A stretch of 64,000 nt of DNA from Rahnella sikkimica (lineage in GTDB: Bacteria > Pseudomonadota > Gammaproteobacteria > Enterobacterales > Enterobacteriaceae). Below are positions 46,113 to 54,616 of the stretch, one piece after another. Location of the stretch: the NCBI RefSeq assembly GCF_002951615.1, contig NZ_CP019062.1, positions 868,001-932,000 on the forward strand, given 5' to 3'. Below the pieces are notes generated by a model. That model worked only from the letters and a program-made list of their open reading frames with translations. It did no database searches and had not been told where the DNA came from. How positions within the stretch are numbered: the first letter of the stretch is position 1; every line of letters starts with the position of its first letter. The translations under genes were made by a program, and so were the position numbers.

Positions 46113-49100
46113 GCGGGGGAAGATTCAACCTTTCAGCGCTCGCCGTGCGTGAGCGCTCAATCACACTGTTCCTTATTATCCTGATCACCGTGGCCGGTAT
46201 TCTTGCATTTTTCGAACTGGGGCGGGCTGAAGATCCCCCTTTTACCGTCAAGCAGATGACGATTATTTCTGCCTGGCCGGGGGCGACCGCGCAGGAGATG
46301 CAGGATCAGGTGGCTGAACCGCTGGAAAAGCGTATGCAGGAGCTGAAGTGGTATGACCGCAGTGAGACGTACACACGTCCCGGTCTGGCTTTTACCCTGC
46401 TTTCGCTGCAGGACAGCACGCCGCCTTCACAGGTGCAGGAAGAATTCTATCAGGCGCGTAAAAAGCTGGGGGATGAGGCCAAAAACCTGCCAGCAGGCGT
46501 TATCGGGCCGATGGTCAATGATGAATTCTCCGACGTGACCTTTGCGCTCTTTGCGCTCAAGGCAAAAGGGGAGCCACAGCGACTGCTGGTGCGTGATGCG
46601 GAATCTTTGCGTCAGCGAATTTTGCATGTGCCCGGCGTCAAGAAAGTCAACATCATCGGCGAACAGGCTGAACGCATCTTTGTCTCGTTCTCACATGACA
46701 GGCTGGCCACGCTGGGTATTTCACCTCAGGATATTTTCTCTGCCCTCAACAGCCAGAACGTACTGACGCCCGCCGGTTCGATTGACACCCAAGGGCCGCA
46801 GGTCTTTATCCGTCTGGATGGCGCTTTCGACCAACTGGAAAAAATCCGCAAAACGCCCGTTGTCGTTCAGGGCAGAACCCTGCAACTTTCTGACGTGGCA
46901 ACCGTTGAACGGGGCTATGAAGATCCGGCGACCTTCCTGATCCGTAATCAGGGTGAACCGGCGCTGCTGCTGGGCATCGTCATGCGCGACGGCTGGAATG
47001 GTTTGGATCTGGGGAAGGCGCTGGATGCGGAAACGGCCAACATCAATGAGGGTATGCCGCTGGGCATGACGTTGACCAAGGTCACCGATCAGTCAGTCAA
47101 CATCAGCTCCGCCGTTGACGAGTTCATGATCAAATTCTTTGTCGCACTGCTGGTAGTGATGGTGGTGTGCTTCGTCAGTATGGGCTGGCGCGTGGGCGTG
47201 GTGGTGGCCGCGGCGGTGCCACTGACGCTGGCAATCGTCTTTGTGGTCATGGAGGCTTCCGGCAAAAACTTTGACCGCATTACTCTGGGCTCACTGATCC
47301 TTGCGCTCGGGTTGCTGGTCGATGATGCCATCATCGCCATCGAAATGATGGTGGTGAAAATGGAAGAGGGTTACGACCGCATCAAAGCCTCGGCCTATGC
47401 CTGGAGCCACACGGCGGCGCCGATGCTGGCGGGCACGCTGGTCACCGCCGTCGGATTCATGCCAAACGGTTTTGCCCAGTCCACAGCCGGCGAATATACC
47501 AGCAACATGTTCTGGATTGTCGGTATCGCCCTGATTGCTTCGTGGATTGTCGCGGTGGTGTTTACACCTTATCTGGGCGTAAAAATGCTGCCGAAAATCA
47601 AAACGGCAGAGGGCGGACATGCGGCGATTTACAACACCCGCCATTACAACCGCTTTCGCCGGTTACTGACCCGCGTCATCGCGCGCAAATGGGCCGTCGC
47701 CGGGACCGTTATTGCCGTTTTTACGGTCGCTATACTCGGCATGGGGTTGGTGAAAAAACAGTTTTTCCCTACCTCCGACCGGCCCGAGGTGCTGGTTGAA
47801 GTCCAGATGCCTTATGGCACCGCGATTGAACAGACCAGCGCCACCACGGCAAAAATCGAAGCCTGGCTGAGAAAGCAGGAAGAGGCAAAAATCGTCACCT
47901 CCTACATCGGGCAAGGGTCGCCGCGTTTTTATCTGGCCATGGCGCCCGAGCTGCCCGACCCGTCGTTTGCGAAAATTGTCGTGCTCACGGACAGTCAGGA
48001 AGCGCGCGAGACACTTAAGTTCAGACTGCGTGAAGCGGTTGCCGGCGGCCTGGCTCCGGAGGCGCGTGTGCGCGTGACCCAACTGGTGTTTGGTCCGTAT
48101 TCACCCTATCCGGTGGCTTACCGGGTCATGGGGCCGGATCCCGCCACGCTGCGCGAAATTGCCGACAAGGTCGAAAAGGTGATGCAGGCCAGCCCGATGA
48201 TGAGAACCGTCAACACCGACTGGGGTCCGCGGGTGCCCGCGCTGCATTTCACGCTCAATCAGGATCGCCTGCAGGCGGTGGGGCTGACATCGAATGCGGT
48301 CGCGCAGCAGCTTCAGTTCCTGCTTTCTGGTGTGCCGATCACCTCGGTGCGTGAAGATATCCGTTCGGTGCAGGTTATGGGGCTCGCGGCGGGAGATATC
48401 CGGCTCGACCCGGCAAAAATAGCGGGCTTTACCTTAGTGGGATCTTCCGGTCAGCGCATTCCGTTATCTCAGATAGGAGGGGTTGAGGTACAAATGGAAG
48501 ATCCTGTTCTGCGCCGTCGCGACCGGACGCCGACCATTACCGTGCGGGGAGACATTGCCGAGAATCTGCAACCGCCGGATGTCTCCACAGCAATGATCAA
48601 AGCGTTAAAGCCGGTCATTGATACGCTTCCGGCAGGTTACCGCATTGAGCAGGCCGGGCCGATTGAAGAATCCGCGAAGGCGACCCGGGCAATGGCACCG
48701 CTGTTCCCTGTCATGATCGCCATGACGCTGCTGATTATTATCCTGCAGGTGCGGTCGATGTCGGCGATGGTGATGGTATTTCTCACCGCGCCGCTGGGGC
48801 TGATTGGGGTCGTGCCCACGCTGCTGCTCTTTAACCAGCCGTTTGGCATCAATGCGCTGGTAGGACTGATTGCGCTGTCGGGTATCCTGATGCGTAATAC
48901 CCTGATCCTGATAGGGCAGATCCATCACAACGAACAGGAAGGGCTGCCGCCATTCCATGCCGTGGTGGAGGCAACGGTGCAGCGCGCCAGACCGGTGTTG
49001 CTGACGGCGATGGCGGCTATTCTGGCGTTTATCCCGCTGACACACTCGGTGTTCTGGGGCACGCTGGCTTATACGCTGATTGGCGGGACGTTGGGTGGCA

Positions 49101-49198
49101 CCATCATCACGCTGGTCTTCCTGCCTGCGATGTATGCCATCTGGTTCAGGATACGGCCTGATGAACAGCAGCAGAACGCGCGGGCGGAAGTCGCGTAA
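46109..49198 (+). CDS. RND-family efflux transporter
   Basis: 1029 residues, normal for hydrophobe/amphiphile RND pumps. Twelve membrane segments are visible, with two large periplasmic loops after TM1 and TM7. The TM4 proton-relay pair is in LALGLLVDDAIIAIEMMVVK (two Asp). The N-terminus FNLSALAVRERSITLFLIIL and FELGRAEDPPFTVKQM place it in the MexK/TriC-like or VexF-like branch rather than AcrB. Translationally coupled to the adaptor. The substrate range is not readable. Confidence 0.93.
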   Translation: MSGGRFNLSALAVRERSITLFLIILITVAGILAFFELGRAEDPPFTVKQMTIISAWPGATAQEMQDQVAEPLEKRMQELKWYDRSETYTRPGLAFTLLSLQDSTPPSQVQEEFYQARKKLGDEAKNLPAGVIGPMVNDEFSDVTFALFALKAKGEPQRLLVRDAESLRQRILHVPGVKKVNIIGEQAERIFVSFSHDRLATLGISPQDIFSALNSQNVLTPAGSIDTQGPQVFIRLDGAFDQLEKIRKTPVVVQGRTLQLSDVATVERGYEDPATFLIRNQGEPALLLGIVMRDGWNGLDLGKALDAETANINEGMPLGMTLTKVTDQSVNISSAVDEFMIKFFVALLVVMVVCFVSMGWRVGVVVAAAVPLTLAIVFVVMEASGKNFDRITLGSLILALGLLVDDAIIAIEMMVVKMEEGYDRIKASAYAWSHTAAPMLAGTLVTAVGFMPNGFAQSTAGEYTSNMFWIVGIALIASWIVAVVFTPYLGVKMLPKIKTAEGGHAAIYNTRHYNRFRRLLTRVIARKWAVAGTVIAVFTVAILGMGLVKKQFFPTSDRPEVLVEVQMPYGTAIEQTSATTAKIEAWLRKQEEAKIVTSYIGQGSPRFYLAMAPELPDPSFAKIVVLTDSQEARETLKFRLREAVAGGLAPEARVRVTQLVFGPYSPYPVAYRVMGPDPATLREIADKVEKVMQASPMMRTVNTDWGPRVPALHFTLNQDRLQAVGLTSNAVAQQLQFLLSGVPITSVREDIRSVQVMGLAAGDIRLDPAKIAGFTLVGSSGQRIPLSQIGGVEVQMEDPVLRRRDRTPTITVRGDIAENLQPPDVSTAMIKALKPVIDTLPAGYRIEQAGPIEESAKATRAMAPLFPVMIAMTLLIIILQVRSMSAMVMVFLTAPLGLIGVVPTLLLFNQPFGINALVGLIALSGILMRNTLILIGQIHHNEQEGLPPFHAVVEATVQRARPVLLTAMAAILAFIPLTHSVFWGTLAYTLIGGTLGGTIITLVFLPAMYAIWFRIRPDEQQQNARAEVA

Positions 49199-49266
49199 GC
49201 AGTCCCGGATGAATGGCTGAAGTGTGTTTTTGCCGTGCAGTCTCACCACAGATCATTGTCACAAGG

Positions 49267-49827
49267 CTAGGGTCTGTGGTCATCCTGACTGCAAAGGCGT
49301 GTGCGGCACACGTCCAGAATTTCATCAGCCAGAGCGGAATTATCCGGGCAAGCACGAGATAGCACCAGGGCACCGACAAGATGCGCAATAGTGTCAATCA
49401 GGTCGGCACGCGTGTTGCCTTCTCCATTATTTTCATTTCCTAAAACGGCCAGCTGACGTTCAATTCCGGCTGCAAATGTCGCCTTGATTGACTCAGACTG
49501 GCGGGCGGCATCGGTGCCCAGTGCCGACATCACACACCCTTTTCCTCTGTCATCGCGATGTTGTCGGGAGAGGTAGTATTCAATAAATTTTTCCCGGTCC
49601 ACACCCGCCGTGCTTTCTGCGGATCGCGTAAAACCGCAGTTCATTGCCTCCGCCATCAGATCAGCCTTGGAACCAAAGTGCTTGTAGAACCCTCCGTGGG
49701 TTAAACCTGCCGCTGACATCAGTTCCGCGACGCCCACGCCATCGTAACCGCGTTCACGAAAAAGTTCTGAGGCTGTTTCAACAATGCGCATTCGGTTTTC
49801 CCGAACCTGCTCTTTCGACACTTTCAT
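49267..49827 (-). CDS. TetR-family regulator of the OYE/SDR operon
   Basis: 186 residues from the ATG at 49827 (TGAGGA upstream; the TTG nine bases earlier is unlikely). Helix-turn-helix ELFRERGYDGVGVAELM and AGLTHGGFYKHFGSK, typical of the YxaF/LmrA-like group. Later GKGCVMSALGTD carries a cysteine that could sense electrophiles, as in NemR-type regulators, though this is inference. It diverges from an old-yellow-enzyme gene across a striking inverted repeat. Confidence 0.88.
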   Translation of the reverse strand: MKVSKEQVRENRMRIVETASELFRERGYDGVGVAELMSAAGLTHGGFYKHFGSKADLMAEAMNCGFTRSAESTAGVDREKFIEYYLSRQHRDDRGKGCVMSALGTDAARQSESIKATFAAGIERQLAVLGNENNGEGNTRADLIDTIAHLVGALVLSRACPDNSALADEILDVCRTRLCSQDDHRP

Positions 49828-49866
49828 GGTTTTCAATCCTCACAAAATAGAGGGCTAAGTATACAT

Positions 49867-49918
49867 TGATGATGGTCATAATCAAAAAAATTGACTTTAA
49901 TGATTATGATCATCATCA
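49867..49918. promoter_or_regulatory. Long inverted repeat between tetR and the OYE gene
   Basis: Arms TGATGATGGTCATAATCA (49867-49884) and TGATTATGATCATCATCA (49901-49918) are complementary at 17 of 18 positions, 16 bases apart. TTGACT at 49891-49896 lies in the spacer and could be the -35 of the plus-strand promoter. This is almost surely the operator for the adjacent TetR protein. Confidence 0.75.
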
Positions 49919-49960
49919 TTAGGCCAAGACTTCAATCACCATCAGGCAGAGGGAATACAC

Positions 49961-51052
49961 ATGACGAACCGACAGCTATTTCAACCCTATGATCTTGGGC
50001 CAATCACGCTGGCCAACCGAATCGTGATGGCACCGCTGACGCGTAACCGTGCCGGAGCCGGTCTGGTTCCAGGCGAACTGGCCGCGACCTACTATGCCCA
50101 GCGTGCCACCGCTGGATTATTGATTACGGAAGCCACGCAGATCTCAGAACAGGCGCAGGGCTATCAGGATACGCCGGGGATCTATACGCAAGCTCAGATC
50201 GATGGCTGGCGCAAAGTGACTGACGCGGTGCATGCCAAAGGTGGGCGCATATTTGTGCAGCTGTGGCACGTGGGACGGATCTCGCATGTTGATTTACAGC
50301 CTGGGGGCGCTGCACCGGTCGCGCCGTCCGCCATCCGTGCTGAGACTAAAACCTTTGTGAACAACGGATTTGCTGACGTCTCTGAGCCACGTGCACTCGA
50401 ACTGCAGGAAATAAAGGGGATTATCGACGATTTCAGAAAGGCATCGGCCAATGCGATTGCCGCCGGGTTTGATGGCGTAGAGATCCACGGCGCGAATGGT
50501 TATCTGCTGGAACAGTTCCTTAAAGACGGCGCCAATCAGCGTACCGATGAGTACGGTGGTTCTGTCGAGAATCGTGCGCGCCTGCTGTTAGAAGTCACGG
50601 CGGCTGTCAAAGAGGAGATCGGCGCAGATCGCACCGGCGTGCGTATTTCACCGGTTTCCCCTGCTAATGCGATTTCATGCAGTGATCCGCAGCCACAATA
50701 TGACTACGTCGCTGATGAACTTAATGCATTAGGTATCGTGTACCTCCATGTGGTTGAAGGTGCGACGGGCGGCCCGCGTGATGTATCACCGTTCGATTAC
50801 GACTCCCTGCGCCTGCGCTTTAAAAACACCTACATCGGCAACAACGGCTATGACCTGCCGCTGGCAACCGCTCAGCTTGCAGAAGGCAAAGCCGATCTGT
50901 TCGCGTTTGGCCGTCCGTTCATCGCCAACCCGGATCTGGTCGAAAGGCTGAAGTCTGGTGCGCCTCTGGCCTCGCTCAATCCTGAAACACTTTATGGCGG
51001 TGGCGCAGCGGGATATACCGATTACCCGCCGCTGACTGCGACCAGCACGTAA
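49961..51052 (+). CDS. Old yellow enzyme (NemA-like ene-reductase)
   Basis: 363 residues. FMN barrel motifs NRIVMAPLTRNRA, the substrate-binding HGANGYLLEQFLKDGANQRTD (split; HGAN replaces the HxxN pair), and FGRPFIANPDL near the end. Such enzymes reduce activated alkenes, N-ethylmaleimide and nitro compounds with NADPH. It leads a plus-strand set of two SDR genes under a TetR regulator, the usual arrangement for electrophile defence. AGGCAGAGGG precedes the ATG. Confidence 0.93.
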   Translation: MTNRQLFQPYDLGPITLANRIVMAPLTRNRAGAGLVPGELAATYYAQRATAGLLITEATQISEQAQGYQDTPGIYTQAQIDGWRKVTDAVHAKGGRIFVQLWHVGRISHVDLQPGGAAPVAPSAIRAETKTFVNNGFADVSEPRALELQEIKGIIDDFRKASANAIAAGFDGVEIHGANGYLLEQFLKDGANQRTDEYGGSVENRARLLLEVTAAVKEEIGADRTGVRISPVSPANAISCSDPQPQYDYVADELNALGIVYLHVVEGATGGPRDVSPFDYDSLRLRFKNTYIGNNGYDLPLATAQLAEGKADLFAFGRPFIANPDLVERLKSGAPLASLNPETLYGGGAAGYTDYPPLTATST

Positions 51053-51126
51053 AGCATCGCTTTCACCGTTATACCTACGTCGCACATTGCGAATTCTGTT
51101 TACACATTAATTAAGAAGATCAATTT

Positions 51127-51909
51127 ATGACTAAAACTTCAGTTCTCATTACAGGCGCATCCACGGGTATTGGTGCTGTTTACGCTGAACGGTTCGCCCG
51201 CCGGGGCCACGACCTGGTTCTGGTCGCGCGCGACAAAGCAAAGTTAGAGACACTTGCCGAACGTCTGCGACAGGAAAATGGCATTTCTGTCGATGTTCTG
51301 CCTGCGGACCTCACACAGACGCGTGATTTAGCTACGGTCGAAGCTCGCCTGCGTGAAGACGCGAAGATCGGCATTCTTATCAACAACGCGGGTATCGCGC
51401 AGTCCGGCAGTTTTACAGATCAGACGCCTGATTCGATAGAAAGCCTTATCGCGCTCAACGTCACCGCCCTGACCAGATTGGCCAGTGCCGTGGCTCCACG
51501 CTTTGTGCAAGCGGGTGAGGGATCGATCGTCAACATCAGCTCTATCGTCGGACTCGCCCCGGAATTTGCCATGACGGTTTACGGCGCAACCAAAGCCTTT
51601 GTGCTTTTCCTGTCTCAGGGAATGAATGTCGAGCTGTCATCTAAGGGCATTTATGTCCAGGCGGTGCTTCCTGCCGGCACTTACACGGAAATCTGGGACC
51701 GTGCGGGTATCGATATCAGTAATTCGGCAAAATTCATGGAAGTGGGCGAGTTAGTGGATGCCGCGCTGGTGGGCTTCGATCGTCGCGAACTCGTCACCAT
51801 CCCGCCTTTACATAATGCAGACCGCTGGGGCACCCTCGATGCTTCCCGTCAGGCTCTGCTTTCAGACATCAAACAAGATGAAGCCGCAGAGCGATATAAA
51901 GCAATTTAG
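51127..51909 (+). CDS. Short-chain dehydrogenase/reductase (A)
   Basis: 260 residues. Rossmann motif TGASTGIGAVYAERFA (TGxxxGIG), NNAG at about 88-91, the catalytic Ser in VNISSIVG and YGATK (Tyr-x-x-x-Lys). It resembles the YohF/DltE-like SDRs that reduce carbonyls. It follows the OYE gene by 74 bases and precedes a second SDR gene, so all three probably belong to one transcript. Substrate unknown. Confidence 0.9.
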   Translation: MTKTSVLITGASTGIGAVYAERFARRGHDLVLVARDKAKLETLAERLRQENGISVDVLPADLTQTRDLATVEARLREDAKIGILINNAGIAQSGSFTDQTPDSIESLIALNVTALTRLASAVAPRFVQAGEGSIVNISSIVGLAPEFAMTVYGATKAFVLFLSQGMNVELSSKGIYVQAVLPAGTYTEIWDRAGIDISNSAKFMEVGELVDAALVGFDRRELVTIPPLHNADRWGTLDASRQALLSDIKQDEAAERYKAI

Positions 51910-52041
51910 TCAGTGAGTTGCACTGTGCAGAACAGTCCTCCGGCTGTTCTGCAGAGAGGTCAATCCGACATCAATCCCTCACACCGTGTCGTCTCATCGT
52001 TGATGAGAAACTACAAACACATCATGAAGGCATTATTCAGC

Positions 52042-52860
52042 ATGACAAAAAAACGTGTAGCACTGGTGACAGGCGCTTCCTCCGGTATCGGCGAAGCGTC
52101 TGCCCGTAAACTTTTAGCCGCGGGGTATACGGTATACGGCACAAGCCGGCGCGGGTCTCTGGCGGGAACGCATCCGTTTCCGTTACTGACGTTGGATGTG
52201 ACGGACGACGCTTCCGTCGAGGCTGCTATTGAGGAGCTGCTGCACCTGGAGGGGCGGATCGATATTCTGGTGAATAATGCGGGCTTCGGGGTCGCTCCGG
52301 CGGCGGCGGAAGAAAGTTCTATCGAACAGGCCAAACGTATTTTCGACACCAACTTTCTGGGCATCGTCAGGTTGTCGCGGGCAGTGATCCCTCATATGCG
52401 CCGTCAGGGCAGCGGACGCATCATTAACATCGGTTCGATACTCGGGGTCGTTCCGTTGCCGTATGTGGCACTTTATGCCGCCAGTAAGCATGCGGTCGAA
52501 GGGTATACGGGAGCACTGGATCATGAACTGCGCACGCAGGGCATCAGAGTTTCTGTCATCGAACCTGCTTACATGAAAACACAGTTTGAAAACAACAATA
52601 TAGAGCCGGACGCAAAGCTTAAAGAGTATGACCAGATCCGGGCTAAGCTGACGAAAGTGGTGAGCAAGGCAATGGCCGAAGCGGAAAGTCCGGAGGTGGT
52701 GGCTGACGTGGTGGTCAAAGTGGCACAGACTTTACGTCCAAAGATTCGCTATACGGCGGGAAAGCTGGCAGGTCAACTGACCTTTATTCTCAGATTCGCG
52801 CCTGCGTCATTCGTGGATAAGGTGGTGCGCAAAAGTCTTCAGCTTGATGCGAAAGAGTAA
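52042..52860 (+). CDS. Short-chain dehydrogenase/reductase (B)
   Basis: 272 residues from the ATG at 52042; an alternative in-frame ATG lies 18 bases upstream and neither has a strong ribosome site. TGASSGIGEASARKL, NNAGFGV, the catalytic Ser in NIGSILG and YAASKHAVEGY are complete. This belongs to the classical SDR group often annotated as retinol-dehydrogenase-like. A truncated small frame follows two bases after the stop. Confidence 0.88.
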   Translation: MTKKRVALVTGASSGIGEASARKLLAAGYTVYGTSRRGSLAGTHPFPLLTLDVTDDASVEAAIEELLHLEGRIDILVNNAGFGVAPAAAEESSIEQAKRIFDTNFLGIVRLSRAVIPHMRRQGSGRIINIGSILGVVPLPYVALYAASKHAVEGYTGALDHELRTQGIRVSVIEPAYMKTQFENNNIEPDAKLKEYDQIRAKLTKVVSKAMAEAESPEVVADVVVKVAQTLRPKIRYTAGKLAGQLTFILRFAPASFVDKVVRKSLQLDAKE

Positions 52861-52862
52861 CA

Positions 52863-53000
52863 ATGAAATTTTCTCAACTGGCTATTCTGACCTCTGCATT
52901 GTTTTTTATCCTGGCGGCGGTATGGATGCGGGTTGTTGTTGCCGTGGTGCCTGAAAGCGCCGCAGCAATGAAACCCGGAAACAACAAAAAGCCCGCTTAG
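52863..53000 (+). pseudogene. Truncated membrane-protein gene at the tRNA-Asn junction
   Basis: A 45-residue frame beginning MKFSQLAILTSALFFILAAV, clearly a first membrane helix. Its last residues (NNKKPA) come from the tRNA-Asn terminator hairpin and the stop lies inside it. The natural gene therefore seems to have been cut off at this point. It follows SDR B by two bases, so it was probably the next gene of that operon. What it encoded cannot be told. Confidence 0.55.
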
Positions 53001-53025
53001 TTTCCTAAGCGGGCTTCTCTGAATT

Positions 53026-53101
53026 TGGCTCCTCTGACTGGACTCGAACCAGTGACATACGGATTAACAGTCCGCCGTTCTACCGACTGAACTACAGAGG
53101 A
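53026..53101 (-). tRNA. tRNA-Asn (GTT)
   Basis: 76 bases including CCA. The minus strand begins TCCTCTG and ends CAGAGGAGCCA, giving a perfect 7-bp acceptor stem. The anticodon loop reads CTGTTAA (anticodon GTT) and the T loop TTCGAGT. Almost identical to the gene at 59722-59797. A hairpin terminator (AAGCCCGCTTAG and CTAAGCGGGCTT) follows at 52987-53017. Confidence 0.97.
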
Positions 53102-53119
53102 ATCGTGTGAACGGGGCGC

Positions 53120-53148
53120 ATAATAACGGGTGATGACGTCGTTGGCAA
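53120..53148 (-). promoter_or_regulatory. Promoter of tRNA-Asn copy 1
   Basis: On the minus strand TTGCCA, 17 bases, TATTAT, followed by GCGCCCCG, a GC-rich discriminator typical of stable-RNA genes. Confidence 0.8.
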
Positions 53149-53362
53149 AGGATTTTTTACAGCGGCGTTTTTATGGCGACTATTTGTTCAGGTTATTAAA
53201 AAACAAGCAAAAAAGTCAGCTCTCCTTCAAATTTATTGAATCCTTATGTTAAACAAATGATATTTATTCTCATCCTGAAACGCGTAGAGTGAATCTATTA
53301 TTGCGGCCTGGCAAAAAGGGCCTCTTTGCGGATTATCTCCCGGAATATGAGGATGAATACCT

Positions 53363-54388
53363 ATGAAAAATATTGGATTTTTATCATTTGGTCACTGGAC
53401 GCCATCGCCACAGTCCGGCACCCGTTCGGCAGCTGACGCTTTGCTGCAATCTATCGATCTGGCGGTCGCCGCGGAAGAACTGGGCGCGGATGGCGCGTAT
53501 TTTCGCGTGCATCATTTTGCGCGTCAGCTAAGTTCGCCGTTCCCGCTGCTGGCCGCGATTGGCGCGAAAACCCGCAAGATTGAAATCGGTACCGGTGTGA
53601 TCGATATGCGTTATGAAAATCCGCTGTATATGGCCGAAGACGCCAGCGCGGCGGATCTGATTTCCGGCGGGCGTTTGCAGCTGGGGATCAGCCGGGGTTC
53701 ACCGGAGCAGGTGATTGATGGCTGGCGCTACTTTGGTTATCAGCCTGAAGAAGGCGAAACCGAAGCGGATATGGCGCGCCGCACGACAGAAAAGTTTCTG
53801 GACGTGCTGCGCGGTGAAGGTTTTGCGAAACCAAATCCTCAGCCGATGTTCCCGAATCCGCCGGGTTTGCTGCGCCCTGAGCCTTATTCAGAAGGGTTAC
53901 GCGACCGCATCTGGTGGGGCGCGGGTTCGAATGCGACCGCGGTCTGGGCGGCGAAGCTGGGCATGAATCTGCAAAGTTCGACGCTTAAAGATGATGAAAC
54001 CGGCGAGCCGTTTCATATTCAGCAGGCGGCGCAAATACGTGCGTATCGCGAGGCATGGGCCGAAGCGGGGCATACACGCGCGCCACGCGTTTCTGTCAGC
54101 CGCAGTATTTTTGCGCTGATGGATGACCGCGATCGTATGTATTTTGGCGGAGGCGGCAACGATGGCGACAAAGTCGGTTATCTCGATGAGAAAACCCGCG
54201 CCATCTTCGGGCGTAGCTACGCGGCGACGCCGGACAGGCTGATTGAACAGCTGAAACAGGATGATGCGATTGCTGAAGCGGACACGTTATTGCTGACCGT
54301 GCCGAATCAGCTGGGCGTGGATTACAACGTTCACGTTATTGAATCGATCCTGAAACACGTGGCACCGGCGATGGGCTGGCGCGACTGA
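53363..54388 (+). CDS. LLM-class flavin-dependent oxidoreductase
   Basis: 341 residues. Luciferase-like barrel: FLSFGHWTPSPQSGTRSA, AAEELGADGAYFRVHHFA, KIEIGTGVIDMRYENPLYMA, SGGRLQLGISRGSP. It belongs to the single-chain group whose substrate is mostly unknown; flavin mononucleotide is the expected cofactor. It stands alone between the tRNA-Asn and an MFS pump gene and ends near a terminator. The ribosome site ATGAGGATG lies just before the start. Confidence 0.85.
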   Translation: MKNIGFLSFGHWTPSPQSGTRSAADALLQSIDLAVAAEELGADGAYFRVHHFARQLSSPFPLLAAIGAKTRKIEIGTGVIDMRYENPLYMAEDASAADLISGGRLQLGISRGSPEQVIDGWRYFGYQPEEGETEADMARRTTEKFLDVLRGEGFAKPNPQPMFPNPPGLLRPEPYSEGLRDRIWWGAGSNATAVWAAKLGMNLQSSTLKDDETGEPFHIQQAAQIRAYREAWAEAGHTRAPRVSVSRSIFALMDDRDRMYFGGGGNDGDKVGYLDEKTRAIFGRSYAATPDRLIEQLKQDDAIAEADTLLLTVPNQLGVDYNVHVIESILKHVAPAMGWRD

Positions 54389-54408
54389 GTTTCCTGACAA
54401 TCAACAGG

Positions 54409-54450
54409 TAAGCCGTAAACGTTAAGCCGTAAACGTTAAGTCGTAAAAAA
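54409..54450 (+). repeat. 14-bp tandem repeat, three copies
   Basis: TAAGCCGTAAACGT at 54409-54422 and 54423-54436, then a diverged TAAGTCGTAAAAAA at 54437-54450. It lies between the stop of the monooxygenase gene and its terminator. Confidence 0.85.
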
Positions 54451-54454
54451 AGAT

Positions 54455-54490
54455 ACGCCCGCCGGGTTTTCCTGAGCGGGCATTTTTACG
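54455..54490 (+). terminator. Terminator after the LLM oxidoreductase gene
   Basis: GCCCGC (54457-54462) pairs with GCGGGC (54476-54481), followed by ATTTTT. Confidence 0.8.
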
Positions 54491-54616
54491 TCGGGCGGGG
54501 CGGTAACAGCCCGCATTCATGAATACAGCTCATCATCTCTATCCGATTCCCTGCGATTATCTCCCGGCCTCAACCCGCTACTATAAAGTCCTCTCCTTAT
54601 TTCCCGATGGAACACC

